From DATLLN01 sp963797175 (GTDB lineage: Bacteria; Actinomycetota; Thermoleophilia; Gaiellales; JAICJC01): 64,000 nt of DNA. The notes beneath the pieces were generated by a model. It did no database searches, was not told the DNA's origin, and worked only from the letters and a program-made list of their open reading frames with translations. Every line of letters begins with the position of its first letter. Within the stretch, counting starts at the first letter, position 1. The translations under genes and the position numbers were made by a program. Where the stretch lies: assembly GCA_963797175.1 (NCBI GenBank), contig CAWCOL010000005.1, positions 248,001-312,000 of the forward strand, read 5' to 3'. Shown here piece after piece: positions 19,352 to 26,718 of this stretch.

Positions 19352-20034
19352 CCCTGGCAGTCGGGCTTGGGCCGTCGCCGCTCCGACGAATCCCAAGCCG
19401 AGTGCGCCACGCCGAGCAGCAGCTCGACAAGCGGCGGCGCTGCCAGACGGCTCGGACGCTTGGCCGGCCGATCCCGACGCTCGACCAGGCCGCCGACGAG
19501 CTGCTCGCTGGGATGGCGAGCGGAGCGATCCGTTTGCCGGCGCCCGACGACCGAGTCTGGACCGCGCCGGATGGCGAGCCGGTCGCGCGGACGTCACTGA
19601 TAAAGCGCGCCCGCAACGCGCCGTCGGCGCGGTGATCGCCGCCGTTCTGGGCGTCGCAGTTGCGCCGTGCGGGGACAAGCTGCTCTACTCGCCGCTGGTA
19701 CGGCGAGAGGCGCTATTCGTCGCGCATCAGCACTCCACCACGGGGCAGCGGGACGCCTTGCCATGGTGGACGTACCTGGCGATGCTCGGCCAGCACCTCT
19801 ACGGCGAGGAGCGCGACCGAGAGTCGGAGACCGAGGCGGCCTACGCGCTCCGCGTGTGGGCATCACCGAGATCCAGCCCGGCACGTCCGCGTCACCGTGG
19901 GGAGCCGAAGGCGTGACCGCTGAGCCAGTCCTGTACCAGTCAACCCGCCCAATCCTGGACGGCTACGGAAGCGGGTGGACTCGCGATCCCGTTTCTAGAG
20001 CCGAAACCGCGATGGCTGCGTGAGCGGAGCATTC
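19352..20034 (+). pseudogene. Degenerate region next to the attachment site, possible integrase relic
   Basis: About 680 bases with only short, unconvincing frames. The plus-strand segment near 19465-19560 reads PTLDQAADELLAGMASGAIR, which resembles the SAM-like arm-binding region of actinobacterial phage-type integrases (typically an AADxWLxGxxxGxIR pattern), but no catalytic R...HxxR...Y region follows. The position directly inside the att copy at 20035 is where an integrase gene is expected. Other pieces (MIAAVLGVAVAPCGDKLLYS) are not recognisable. Either a decayed integrase or unrelated noise. Confidence 0.3.
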
Positions 20035-20052
20035 GTTCAAATCCTCTCGCCC
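20035..20052 (+). repeat. Attachment-site copy 2 (internal att)
   Basis: GTTCAAATCCTCTCGCCC repeats the tRNA-Pro 3' end exactly for 18 bases. It divides the island into 14.2-20.05 kb and 20.05-47.06 kb and suggests two successive integrations at the same tRNA. The stop codon of the adjacent minus-strand gene lies inside it. Confidence 0.75.
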
Positions 20053-20498
20053 TGTCTGACGGCGGAGCGCGCGCGGTGACCGAGCACCACCAACGTAAGA
20101 CCGGCCGCCCCGCACACGGTGAGCAACACGAGCTGCTGGGGCCCGCGGTACCCCAGGATCGCGGTCTCGACGAACAGGAACCCCAGCAGGGTCAGCCCGG
20201 CGATCAACGCCGCCGGGAAGGCGGCCGAGCTGCGCACCAGGGCCAGAACGGCCGCGGCCAGCATCGTGCCGCCGACCGCAACGGTCAGGATCGCCCCGGG
20301 GATCGTGTAGTCGTGGAAGAGCCCGTAGCGCAGCCACTCCTCCTTGACGCCGAACCCGGCCGCGTCGGAGAGCAGCGCGCGGCCGCCGAACAGCGCCCCG
20401 ACCGCCACGCACAGCTCCACCGCCACGAGAAGGCCCACCTCCACGCTGGTGGGCGCGCGCAGAGCGGCACCGCGGTGCGTGCTGACGGCTCGGCTCAT
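20037..20498 (-). CDS. Four-helix membrane protein whose stop codon lies in the att site
   Basis: ATG 20498 (MSRAVSTHRGAALRAPTSVE) to TGA at 20037-20039; 153 residues. Four hydrophobic segments: VGLLVAVELCVAVGALFGGR, GAILTVAVGGTMLAAAVLAL, FPAALIAGLTLLGFLFVETA and QLVLLTVCGAAGLTLVVLGH. The last residues, RQGERI, are encoded by the att repeat, so integration fixed its present 3' end. It overlaps the upstream Cys-rich gene by ATGA and belongs to a three-gene minus-strand operon facing away from the sensor kinase. Family not identified. Confidence 0.7.
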   Translation of the reverse strand: MSRAVSTHRGAALRAPTSVEVGLLVAVELCVAVGALFGGRALLSDAAGFGVKEEWLRYGLFHDYTIPGAILTVAVGGTMLAAAVLALVRSSAAFPAALIAGLTLLGFLFVETAILGYRGPQQLVLLTVCGAAGLTLVVLGHRARSAVRQGERI

Positions 20499-20731
20499 TC
20501 GCCCTGTGATCGGTCGGCTCGCGGGAGCAACCGGAACGGATCCCAGCCCTCCACACCGGCCGCCGAGGCTCGGAGGTCGAGCAGGTAGCCGGCGAGTTCC
20601 GGATTGGTCTCGATGTCGGTGCGCACTCCGTCGAGCGCGCATCCCTGGCCGGCCCAGAACGGGCAGGACTCGCCCGGACACCGCTCGTGCCGCCCGACCG
20701 CCTCCTGGAGTGTGCAGTTTCGCTGTTCCAT
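20495..20731 (-). CDS. Small Cys-rich protein, 78 aa
   Basis: ATG 20731 (MEQRNCTLQEAVGRHERCPG), stop overlapping the next gene. Four cysteines, C6, C18, C23 and C31, sit within the first 31 residues (CPGESCPFWAGQGCALDG), suggesting a metal or Fe-S site. The rest is helical (NPELAGYLLDLRASAAGVEG). I recall similar short CPxxxCPFW proteins beside DevR-type loci of actinobacteria, but not a described function. Overlapping ATGA junctions on both sides imply strict co-translation with its neighbours. Confidence 0.65.
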   Translation of the reverse strand: MEQRNCTLQEAVGRHERCPGESCPFWAGQGCALDGVRTDIETNPELAGYLLDLRASAAGVEGWDPFRLLPRADRSQGE

Positions 20732-21033
20732 CAGACCGGGTGGGCGTCGAGCGCGGCGTGCCACTCGAAGGACTCGGACAGCATCCGCGGGGCCGACACC
20801 AGCGTGCCGAACTGCGCGAGCTGCCCGGCCCCGAGGGAGGAGATGAGCCGCTGGGTGTCGGTGACCGGAGTGGCGCCTTCGAAAACGAGCACCACGTCGG
20901 TGTCACCCAGAAATGCCTGGTGGCGTGTGAATCCGTGCTCCGCGAGGACGAACGGAGGACCCTGGCGGATCACCTGCTTCAACTCGGAGCGCCTTCCGGG
21001 GCGGATCTGGGCGATGACGGCGATCTGGCTCAT
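20731..21033 (-). CDS. Small dimeric alpha/beta-barrel-like protein, 100 aa
   Basis: ATG 21033 (MSQIAVIAQIRPGRRSELKQ), stop TGA at 20731-20733. The pattern strand (IAVIAQIRPG), helix (RRSELKQVIRQG), strands (DTDVVLVFEGA) and helix (TQRLISSLGAGQLAQF) fits ferredoxin-like dimeric barrels of the ABM/YciI kind that bind small molecules. No catalytic residues can be assigned. First gene of the three-gene operon. Its 5' end faces the heme-kinase gene across a 115-bp divergent promoter region. Confidence 0.65.
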   Translation of the reverse strand: MSQIAVIAQIRPGRRSELKQVIRQGPPFVLAEHGFTRHQAFLGDTDVVLVFEGATPVTDTQRLISSLGAGQLAQFGTLVSAPRMLSESFEWHAALDAHPV

Positions 21034-21148
21034 GCTGCTCCTCCTTGGTTCACCTCAGTCTGCTCGCATCGCCGCGTCGCCGCGTCGGGGTTCGCCACGA
21101 TTCCTCTGCGGGCAATCCGCACGGATCGGGTGCTTTAGAATCGCGCCG

Positions 21149-22849
21149 GTGGACGAGCCCGCAGTCGCAGGCACCGAGCGCTGGCAGGCGCTGCTGGAGG
21201 CGGGGATCGCCGTGGCCAGCGGGCTGGAGCTGGATGAGGTGCTCCGCCGCCTGGTCGAAGCTGGGAGGGCATTGACCGGTGCGCGCTACTCCGCACTTGG
21301 CGTGCTCGACGAGACGGGCAACGAGCTCGCGCAGTTCATCACCTCGGGGATCGACGACGAGCAGCGCCGGCTGATCGGGGCGCTCCCGCGGGGCCGGGGA
21401 ATTCTCGGCGTGCTGATCCACGATGCGACGCCGCTACGCCTCGCAGACCTCGGGGACGACCCCCGCTCCGTCGGCTTTCCCCCGCACCATCCACCGATGC
21501 ACTCGTTCCTCGGGGTGCCGGTGACCGCGGGTGGTGCAGTGTTCGGGAACCTTTACCTGACCGAGCGTGCCGACGGCGAGTTCACGGCGGAGGACGAGGA
21601 GATTGCGACGCTGCTCGCTGCGCATGCCGGCGTCGCGATCCAGAACGCACGGCTGTACACCCAGGCGAACGAGCACGCCGAGGCCCTGCGTAGGGCGCTG
21701 ACCGATCTCTCGTCCGTGTCGGCGATCAACGAGGCGATCCTGAGCGGCCGGCCGAATGAGCAGGTGCTGGGGCTGATCGCCGACCGTGCCCGGGAGAGCC
21801 TCGGCGTCCGCCTGGCCGCGATCGCCGTTCCCGACGTCGAACGCACGCAATCGACCTTCGTGGCCGCCGCGGGAGAGGGGCGCGAGCGCGTTCTCGGATC
21901 GACCGTTGGCATGGACTCGACCACCGGCACCGTGCTGTTCGCGCGCCGCGCGCTGACGATGGACGACCCCGACGCCGGCGATGAGCTGGGTGCCCGGACG
22001 GCGGCGTTCGTTCCCCTGCTTCACAGAGGCGACGCCCTGGGGGTGCTGGCGGCCGTCGATCCGGCTGACGGCCGCCAGTTCGGCGACGACGACCTGAGTG
22101 TGCTCGGGCTGTTCGCGGCGCGGGCGGTGCTCGCGCTCGAGGTCAGCCGCGGGCTGGAGGGCGAACGACGCCGGGTCGAGGCCGAGGCGCGGCTGGCCGA
22201 CGCCGAGCGGCGTGGGCAGGTGCGGCGGGAGACGCTCGTGCGGATCGTCGAGGCGCAGGAGGAGGAGCGGGGCCGGATCGCCCGGGAGTTGCACGACGAG
22301 TTCGGTCAGCACCTGGCGTCGGTGCTGCTGGGCTTGCGCCTGGTGGAGCAGGCGGGCATAGCCGATGAGGCTCGAGGCGCGATGTCTGAGCTCGTGGAGA
22401 CCATCAACTCGGCGATCGGTCAGCTGCGGACGCTGGCCATCGAGCTGCGCCCGACTGCGCTGGACGATCTCGGACTGAACGCGGCGCTGGAGCGGCTGAC
22501 CGACTCGTACTCGCGCCGCACCGGGCTGGCGGTCGAGCTGGTCGTCCACGACTTCGCCGACCGCCTGCCCCCGTTGGTGGAGACGACCGTCTACCGCGTC
22601 GTCCAGGAGAGCCTGACGAACGTCGCGAAGCACGGTGCCGCCGAATCCGTCATCGTGCGCGGCGAGGTGCGCGGCCCAGAGCTCGTCGTCACGATCACCG
22701 ACGATGGCAGGGGATTCGACGCCAACACACAACCGGGAGGCTTTGGGTTGAACTCGATGCGTGAGCGGGCGGAGATGGTGGCGGGCACTGTGCGGGTCAC
22801 GTCCGCGCCCGGGGCGGGCACGACCGTTGAGCTGCGGGTGCCCCGATGA
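21149..22849 (+). CDS. devS: DevS/DosS-like heme-GAF sensor histidine kinase
   Basis: GTG 21149 is chosen (DEPAVAGTERWQALLEAGIA); the frame is open further upstream but only over the opposing operon. 566 residues: GAF-A (about 18-170), GAF-B (about 190-335), HisKA_3 dimerisation helix with phospho-acceptor H382 (IARELHDEFGQHLASVLL), and an HATPase_c domain (TNVAKHG N-box, TDDGRGFD G1-box). GAF-A contains SVGFPPHHPPMHSFLGVPV; the same HHPPM element holds the proximal heme histidine in mycobacterial DosS/DosT, here H113 or H114. So an O2/NO/CO or redox sensor is likely. The stop overlaps the response-regulator start (ATGA). Confidence 0.9.
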   Translation: MDEPAVAGTERWQALLEAGIAVASGLELDEVLRRLVEAGRALTGARYSALGVLDETGNELAQFITSGIDDEQRRLIGALPRGRGILGVLIHDATPLRLADLGDDPRSVGFPPHHPPMHSFLGVPVTAGGAVFGNLYLTERADGEFTAEDEEIATLLAAHAGVAIQNARLYTQANEHAEALRRALTDLSSVSAINEAILSGRPNEQVLGLIADRARESLGVRLAAIAVPDVERTQSTFVAAAGEGRERVLGSTVGMDSTTGTVLFARRALTMDDPDAGDELGARTAAFVPLLHRGDALGVLAAVDPADGRQFGDDDLSVLGLFAARAVLALEVSRGLEGERRRVEAEARLADAERRGQVRRETLVRIVEAQEEERGRIARELHDEFGQHLASVLLGLRLVEQAGIADEARGAMSELVETINSAIGQLRTLAIELRPTALDDLGLNAALERLTDSYSRRTGLAVELVVHDFADRLPPLVETTVYRVVQESLTNVAKHGAAESVIVRGEVRGPELVVTITDDGRGFDANTQPGGFGLNSMRERAEMVAGTVRVTSAPGAGTTVELRVPR

Positions 22850-23481
22850 TGCGGGTGCTGATCGTGGACGACCACTCGCTGGTCCGTGCCGGGATCGCGC
22901 TGCTGGTCGGCGGCCAGGACGACATGGAGCCGGTCGGACAGGCGGGGACGGCGGCCGAGGCAGTCAAGCTCGCCGGCGAGCTGTCGCCGGACATCATCCT
23001 GCTGGACGTGACGATGCCTGGCGGCGGCGGTCTGGAATCGCTGCCGGCGCTCGCCGCGGCGGCGCCCGAGGCGAAGGTGCTCATGCTGTCAATGCACGAG
23101 GATCCCAACTATGTGCGCGCGGCGCTGGGGGCCGGGGCGTCGGGGTACGTCCTCAAGGATGCCGCATACGAGGAGCTGGTTGACGCGATCCGTAAGGTGG
23201 CCGGCGGACAGGCCTACGTCGCCCCGGCGCTCGGGGCGAAGCTGGCGGTCCACACGGGACATGATGACGACGACGAGCTGTCCGAGCGGGAGCGGGAGGT
23301 GCTGGGCCTCCTGGCCCGCGGGTACACCAACCAGGAGATCGCGAGCCGGCTGTTCGTGAGCGTTCGCACGGTGGAATCGCACCGCGCCCACATCCTCGTG
23401 AAGCTGCGGCTCTCGACCCGCGCCGACCTCGTCAACTATGCACTGGAGACCGGCCTGCTCCGGCCGGAGCCGGGGGTCTGA
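22846..23481 (+). CDS. devR: DevR/DosR-like NarL-family response regulator
   Basis: ATG 22846 or the next ATG 22849; product MMRVLIVDDHSLVRAGIALL, 211 residues. The receiver domain has D8/D9, phospho-acceptor D54 (ILLDVTMPGG), S82 and K104 (GYVLKDAAYE), the same numbering as D54 and K104 of mycobacterial DosR. The C-terminal LuxR-type helix-turn-helix reads LSEREREVLGLLARGYTNQE, then RTVESHRAHILVKL. Partner of the overlapping kinase. I looked for inverted GGGACT-type boxes in the island promoters and found none convincing, so its target site is unknown. The last 50 nt overlap the convergent Usp gene. Confidence 0.9.
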   Translation: MMRVLIVDDHSLVRAGIALLVGGQDDMEPVGQAGTAAEAVKLAGELSPDIILLDVTMPGGGGLESLPALAAAAPEAKVLMLSMHEDPNYVRAALGAGASGYVLKDAAYEELVDAIRKVAGGQAYVAPALGAKLAVHTGHDDDDELSEREREVLGLLARGYTNQEIASRLFVSVRTVESHRAHILVKLRLSTRADLVNYALETGLLRPEPGV

Positions 23482-23839
23482 GCGGTACCGTTCGCTGCGA
23501 GACGGCGAGCACCGGGCAGGGCGAGCTCTCGAGGATCCGCTGCGTCAGGCCGCCGTCGGCTCCGCCCACCAGCATCAGGTCCGCGCCCCATGCCGTCGCC
23601 AGATGCGCGATCACCGAGACTTTGTCGCGGCCATCGGCGATGACGGCCAGACGGGCGTGCACGCCTCGCATCCGAAGCTCAGCGACCCGCTCGTGGACGC
23701 GGCAGCTCACGCTCGACGCGGCGCCGACGACCACCACCACGACCTTCGAGGCGTGACGGAGCGCCAGCCGCTCAACGGAGGAAAAGACCTCGTCCTCGTT
23801 CGCTGAGGCGTCAGTTGCGACCAGGATGGTGTCGAACAT
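23432..23839 (-). CDS. Universal stress protein family, degenerate nucleotide site
   Basis: ATG 23839 (MFDTILVATDASANEDEVFS); ATG 23848 is also possible. 135 residues, one Usp domain: strand VVVVVVGAASSV, helix, strand HARLAVIADG, then AWGADLMLVGGADGGLTQRI and a final strand CPVLAVSQ. The ATP motif is only partly kept (GGADGGLTQRILESSPCP instead of G-x2-G-x9-G-S), so nucleotide binding is doubtful. It runs head-on into devR with a 50-nt 3' overlap, so read-through would make mutual antisense RNA. Confidence 0.75.
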   Translation of the reverse strand: MFDTILVATDASANEDEVFSSVERLALRHASKVVVVVVGAASSVSCRVHERVAELRMRGVHARLAVIADGRDKVSVIAHLATAWGADLMLVGGADGGLTQRILESSPCPVLAVSQRTVPLRPPAPAGAGRSPVHS

Positions 23840-23979
23840 GCATCCCATGCTCGCCCCGACGAAGCCGCGCCGCATCCGTGAACTCCGCACATCCGGTAGG
23901 CGGATCCCCCGATGCGAGGACGCGGTCCAGACGGTGATCCTGGCTGGGACAAGTTGCCGTCATCGGAAACGGAGGAATC

Positions 23980-24456
23980 ATGTTCAAGAAGATCGTGCTG
24001 GGACTTGACGGTTCGCCCGAGTCAACCCGCGCCCTCGAACTGGCGAAGCAGATCGCGGCCGACGGTGCGGTGCACATCGACATCGTGCACGTGCGCGAGT
24101 TCATGATCGCCGGCCGTGCGGGCATGCAGCCGGCGCGGGCCGACGAGCAGGATCTCGAGGCGTCAGTCCGCGCGCAGGCCGATGACCTGGCCGCGAGCGG
24201 CGTGGACGCGACGCTGACGGTCGTCTCCACCACGACCGGTGGCCCTGCGCATGTGCTCGCGGACCAGGCCATCGAGCACGGCGCCGACCTGATCATCGTC
24301 GGGACGCGGGGGCACACGAGCCTGTCCGGGCTGCTGCTCGGAAGCGTTACGCAGCGGCTTCTGCACGTCAGCCCGTGCCCGGTGATGGCGGTTCCCGGCC
24401 GCGTTGCCGCGGAAGAGGCCGCCGACGAGGCCCAGACCGCCGCGGCGGTCAACTAA
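23980..24456 (+). CDS. Universal stress protein, ATP-binding type
   Basis: ATG 23980 with GGAGGA 5 nt upstream (CGGAGGAATC-ATG); MFKKIVLGLDGSPESTRALE; 158 residues. A complete Usp domain with the ATP signature GTRGHTSLSGLLLGSV, i.e. G-x2-G-x9-G-S, and an Ala/Glu tail (VAAEEAADEAQTAAAVN). Usp proteins bind ATP and support survival of growth arrest; several belong to the DosR regulon of mycobacteria. It is transcribed divergently from the Usp at 23432 over a 140-bp gap. Confidence 0.9.
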   Translation: MFKKIVLGLDGSPESTRALELAKQIAADGAVHIDIVHVREFMIAGRAGMQPARADEQDLEASVRAQADDLAASGVDATLTVVSTTTGGPAHVLADQAIEHGADLIIVGTRGHTSLSGLLLGSVTQRLLHVSPCPVMAVPGRVAAEEAADEAQTAAAVN

Positions 24457-24606
24457 CCGGCGCCGCGACGCAGCGAGCCGGCCGGATCCTCGGCCTCCGC
24501 CGTCGAGGGCCCGGCCGGCTCGCGCCTGCCTACCCGTATTTTCCCGCAGCCGGAGCATGTGGAGAGTCCCGACGCGCCCGGCGGCTGCACCTGTAAGACT
24601 GCGCCC

Positions 24607-25035
24607 ATGATCGTCGTCGGCATCGATGGCTCCGCGGGCTCGAAGGCGGCCCTGCACTTTGCCGCCGACGAGGCCGATCTGCGCAAGACCACGCTCAAGG
24701 TGGTCTCGGCGTGGCATCTGCCGACCGGCCTGTACACGGCGCCAACCTACGTCAACATAGATCTCGATGTGCTGCGGAAGGACGCCGCCGGAATCGCCGA
24801 GCAGCAGCTCATCGAGGTGCTGGGCGCGGACCAGGCGAACGCCCTCGACGTTGTGATCCGTGAGGGCAACGCCGCCGAGGCGCTGCTCGAGGAGTCCCGC
24901 GGGGCGGAGATGCTCGTCGTCGGGTCGCGTGGGCACGGCGGGTTCGCCGGGCTGTTGCTTGGGTCGGTCAGCCAGCAGTGTGCCGCTCACGCCACGTGCC
25001 CGGTGGTCGTCGTGCGCGACCATCACCCGAACTGA
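24607..25035 (+). CDS. Universal stress protein, ATP-binding type
   Basis: ATG 24607 is the family start (MIVVGIDGSAGSKAALHFAA); an upstream in-frame ATG at 24559 adds an unlikely 16 residues. 142 residues, with signature GSRGHGGFAGLLLGSVSQQC (G-x2-G-x9-G-S) and a final strand CPVVVVRDHH. Similar to the preceding Usp in length and site but with a different tail. It lies 150 nt after that gene on the same strand and so may have its own promoter. Confidence 0.9.
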   Translation: MIVVGIDGSAGSKAALHFAADEADLRKTTLKVVSAWHLPTGLYTAPTYVNIDLDVLRKDAAGIAEQQLIEVLGADQANALDVVIREGNAAEALLEESRGAEMLVVGSRGHGGFAGLLLGSVSQQCAAHATCPVVVVRDHHPN

Positions 25036-25053
25036 GTTCGCGCAGCGCGCCGC

Positions 25054-25794
25054 TCAGCCGACGACTGAACCGACTGCGTGGCCGATGGCGTAGGTGATCG
25101 CCGCCGCTCCCAGTCCGAACAGCAGCTGCCGGATCCCCGACCGAACCGGTGAGCGCCCCGTTAGGGTCGTCACCGCGGCACCCAGAACGAGCAGCACGAG
25201 TGCGCTGAGGAGCACGGCTGCGATCAGCGCCGGCCGCCTCGAGGCGAAGAAGAACGGAACCAGCGGGATGGCCGCGCCCAGGGAGAACATGGCGAACGAC
25301 GAGGCCGCCGCCTTCCACGGCGATCCGCCCAGGCTCTCCGGATCGATGCCGAGCTCCTCTCGGGCCATCACCTGAAGGGCCAGCGGATGGTTGGCGATGA
25401 CGCTCTCCGCCAGCCGACGGGCGTCGGTCGGATCGAGGCCGCGCGACTCGTAGAGCGCGGTCAACTCCTCGGTCTCCTCCGCCGGGAACCTCGCGAGCTC
25501 CTCGGTCTCCACCCGCAGCTCGCGCTCGTACAGCTCCCGCGACGTCTGCACGGAGATCCACTCGCCCATCGCCATCGCGCACGATCCTGCGGCGAGGCCG
25601 GCGAACCCGGTGATGAGGATGGTCTGGGCCGCCAAGGCCGCGCCTGCAACGCCGGCCACCAGGCTGAGGTTTGAAACGAGGCCGTCGTTCGCGCCCAGCA
25701 CCGCGGCTCGGATCGTGTTGCCCGAGATCGATCGGTGGCTGGCCTGGAGCGCTGCCCAGGAGCGATGTTGCGGCTGGGGGTGCCTGTGATACAT
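25054..25794 (-). CDS. VIT1/CCC1-family membrane protein (iron/manganese transporter-like)
   Basis: ATG 25794 (MYHRHPQPQHRSWAALQASH), stop at 25054, 246 residues. The signature AVLGANDGLVSNLSLVAGVA in TM1 and the amphipathic MAMGEWISVQTSRELYERE after TM2 define the vacuolar-iron-transporter family; three further helices close the protein (SFAMFSLGAAIPLVPFFFA, LLSALVLLVLGAAVTTL, LLFGLGAAAITYAIGHAVG). The metal-binding Glu-rich helix between TM2 and TM3 (RVETEELARFPAEETEEL) is present. Probable role: export of Fe2+ or Mn2+ from the cytoplasm. It converges on the Usp gene with an 18-nt gap. Confidence 0.85.
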   Translation of the reverse strand: MYHRHPQPQHRSWAALQASHRSISGNTIRAAVLGANDGLVSNLSLVAGVAGAALAAQTILITGFAGLAAGSCAMAMGEWISVQTSRELYERELRVETEELARFPAEETEELTALYESRGLDPTDARRLAESVIANHPLALQVMAREELGIDPESLGGSPWKAAASSFAMFSLGAAIPLVPFFFASRRPALIAAVLLSALVLLVLGAAVTTLTGRSPVRSGIRQLLFGLGAAAITYAIGHAVGSVVG

Positions 25795-25885
25795 GAGGCG
25801 GTGGCGACGGACACGGCTCCGAGACGCCGCGAGGGCCGCCCGGTTGGGGGCGGCCCTTCGACTGTCCGGTGCGTGGTTGCGTGCG

Positions 25886-26521
25886 CTAGACGGTGACCAC
25901 CTGGTCGGTCTTGGCGTCGTGCCGGTGCAGGAATCCGACCGCGTTGTCGCGATTGCGGAGTGCGCCGCCCGCCGCGAGCACCGCAAACCCGATGCCGGAT
26001 AGCAGAAGAGCGATGCCGGTGACGATCGCGAACAGCGACAGCTGGCTGGCCATGTAGCTCGACTGGAGCGCCGTGGCGAGTGCCGTCTCGGTCACCCACA
26101 CCTGCCGCGCGCCGTTGTCCTGCGGCTGCCCGTTGACCTTCAGGGCCTGCGCAGCGTCGTTGGTGCCCTTGCCGTCGGATGTGGCATAGCGCGGCATCTG
26201 CGCGTAGGTCAGCCCACCGGTCGCCTCGAGCGCATGGATCCGCATGTAACCCGCGAACGCGTGGGCACGGTCGCCGTTGGTGATCGCCTCGCCGGCGACC
26301 GACGTGGTGGGGAAGGTGATCTGGCCGATGTTCAGCCCGGCCTGCTTTGCCTCCGCCTTGATGGCGGTCGGCGTCATGTCGGGCGTGCCGACGATCTGCT
26401 CCTGGTTGAGCGTGTCGTTGACCGTGCTGCGCGCGTTCACGCCCATCGCGATCGCGCCGATCCCGAACACGATCAGGACAGCCGCCGCGATGAACCCACC
26501 GATCTCAAAGCTCTTGCGCAT
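25886..26521 (-). CDS. Membrane protein with two helices and an extracytoplasmic domain
   Basis: ATG 26521 (MRKSFEIGGFIAAAVLIVFG), 211 residues. TM1 (IAAAVLIVFGIGAIAMGV) and TM2 (LFAIVTGIALLLSGIGFAVL) flank a polar domain of about 130 residues, likely outside the cell, containing repeated polar and aromatic positions but no cysteine. The C-terminus is short and basic (LRNRDNAVGFLHRHDAKT). Domain not recognised; similar aromatic-ring-like membrane proteins are common in actinobacterial stress islands. It is the last gene before a 197-bp divergent region with the phosphoketolase gene. Confidence 0.65.
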   Translation of the reverse strand: MRKSFEIGGFIAAAVLIVFGIGAIAMGVNARSTVNDTLNQEQIVGTPDMTPTAIKAEAKQAGLNIGQITFPTTSVAGEAITNGDRAHAFAGYMRIHALEATGGLTYAQMPRYATSDGKGTNDAAQALKVNGQPQDNGARQVWVTETALATALQSSYMASQLSLFAIVTGIALLLSGIGFAVLAAGGALRNRDNAVGFLHRHDAKTDQVVTV

Positions 26522-26718
26522 GTTCCTACTCCTTCGGTTTCCGGTCTCTGAGTGTCCGACCCAGACATCCCAAGTCTCGGTCACCGCGGTCAGGCCGCCA
26601 TCGGAGACGACACTGAACTCGATGCGGCATCTCGGCGTAGCACCATGCGGACTTCCCGCAAGGGTGAGCTGCGGATCAGCCTGCACGCCGCGCCGGTCCA
26701 GTCCGACCCGGTGGAGAC

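Noticed and set aside
23432..23481. The 50-nt overlap of devR and the convergent usp as a deliberate antisense regulator
   Set aside because: The overlap is real, but short convergent overlaps are frequent in compact genomes and nothing else supports a regulatory role.
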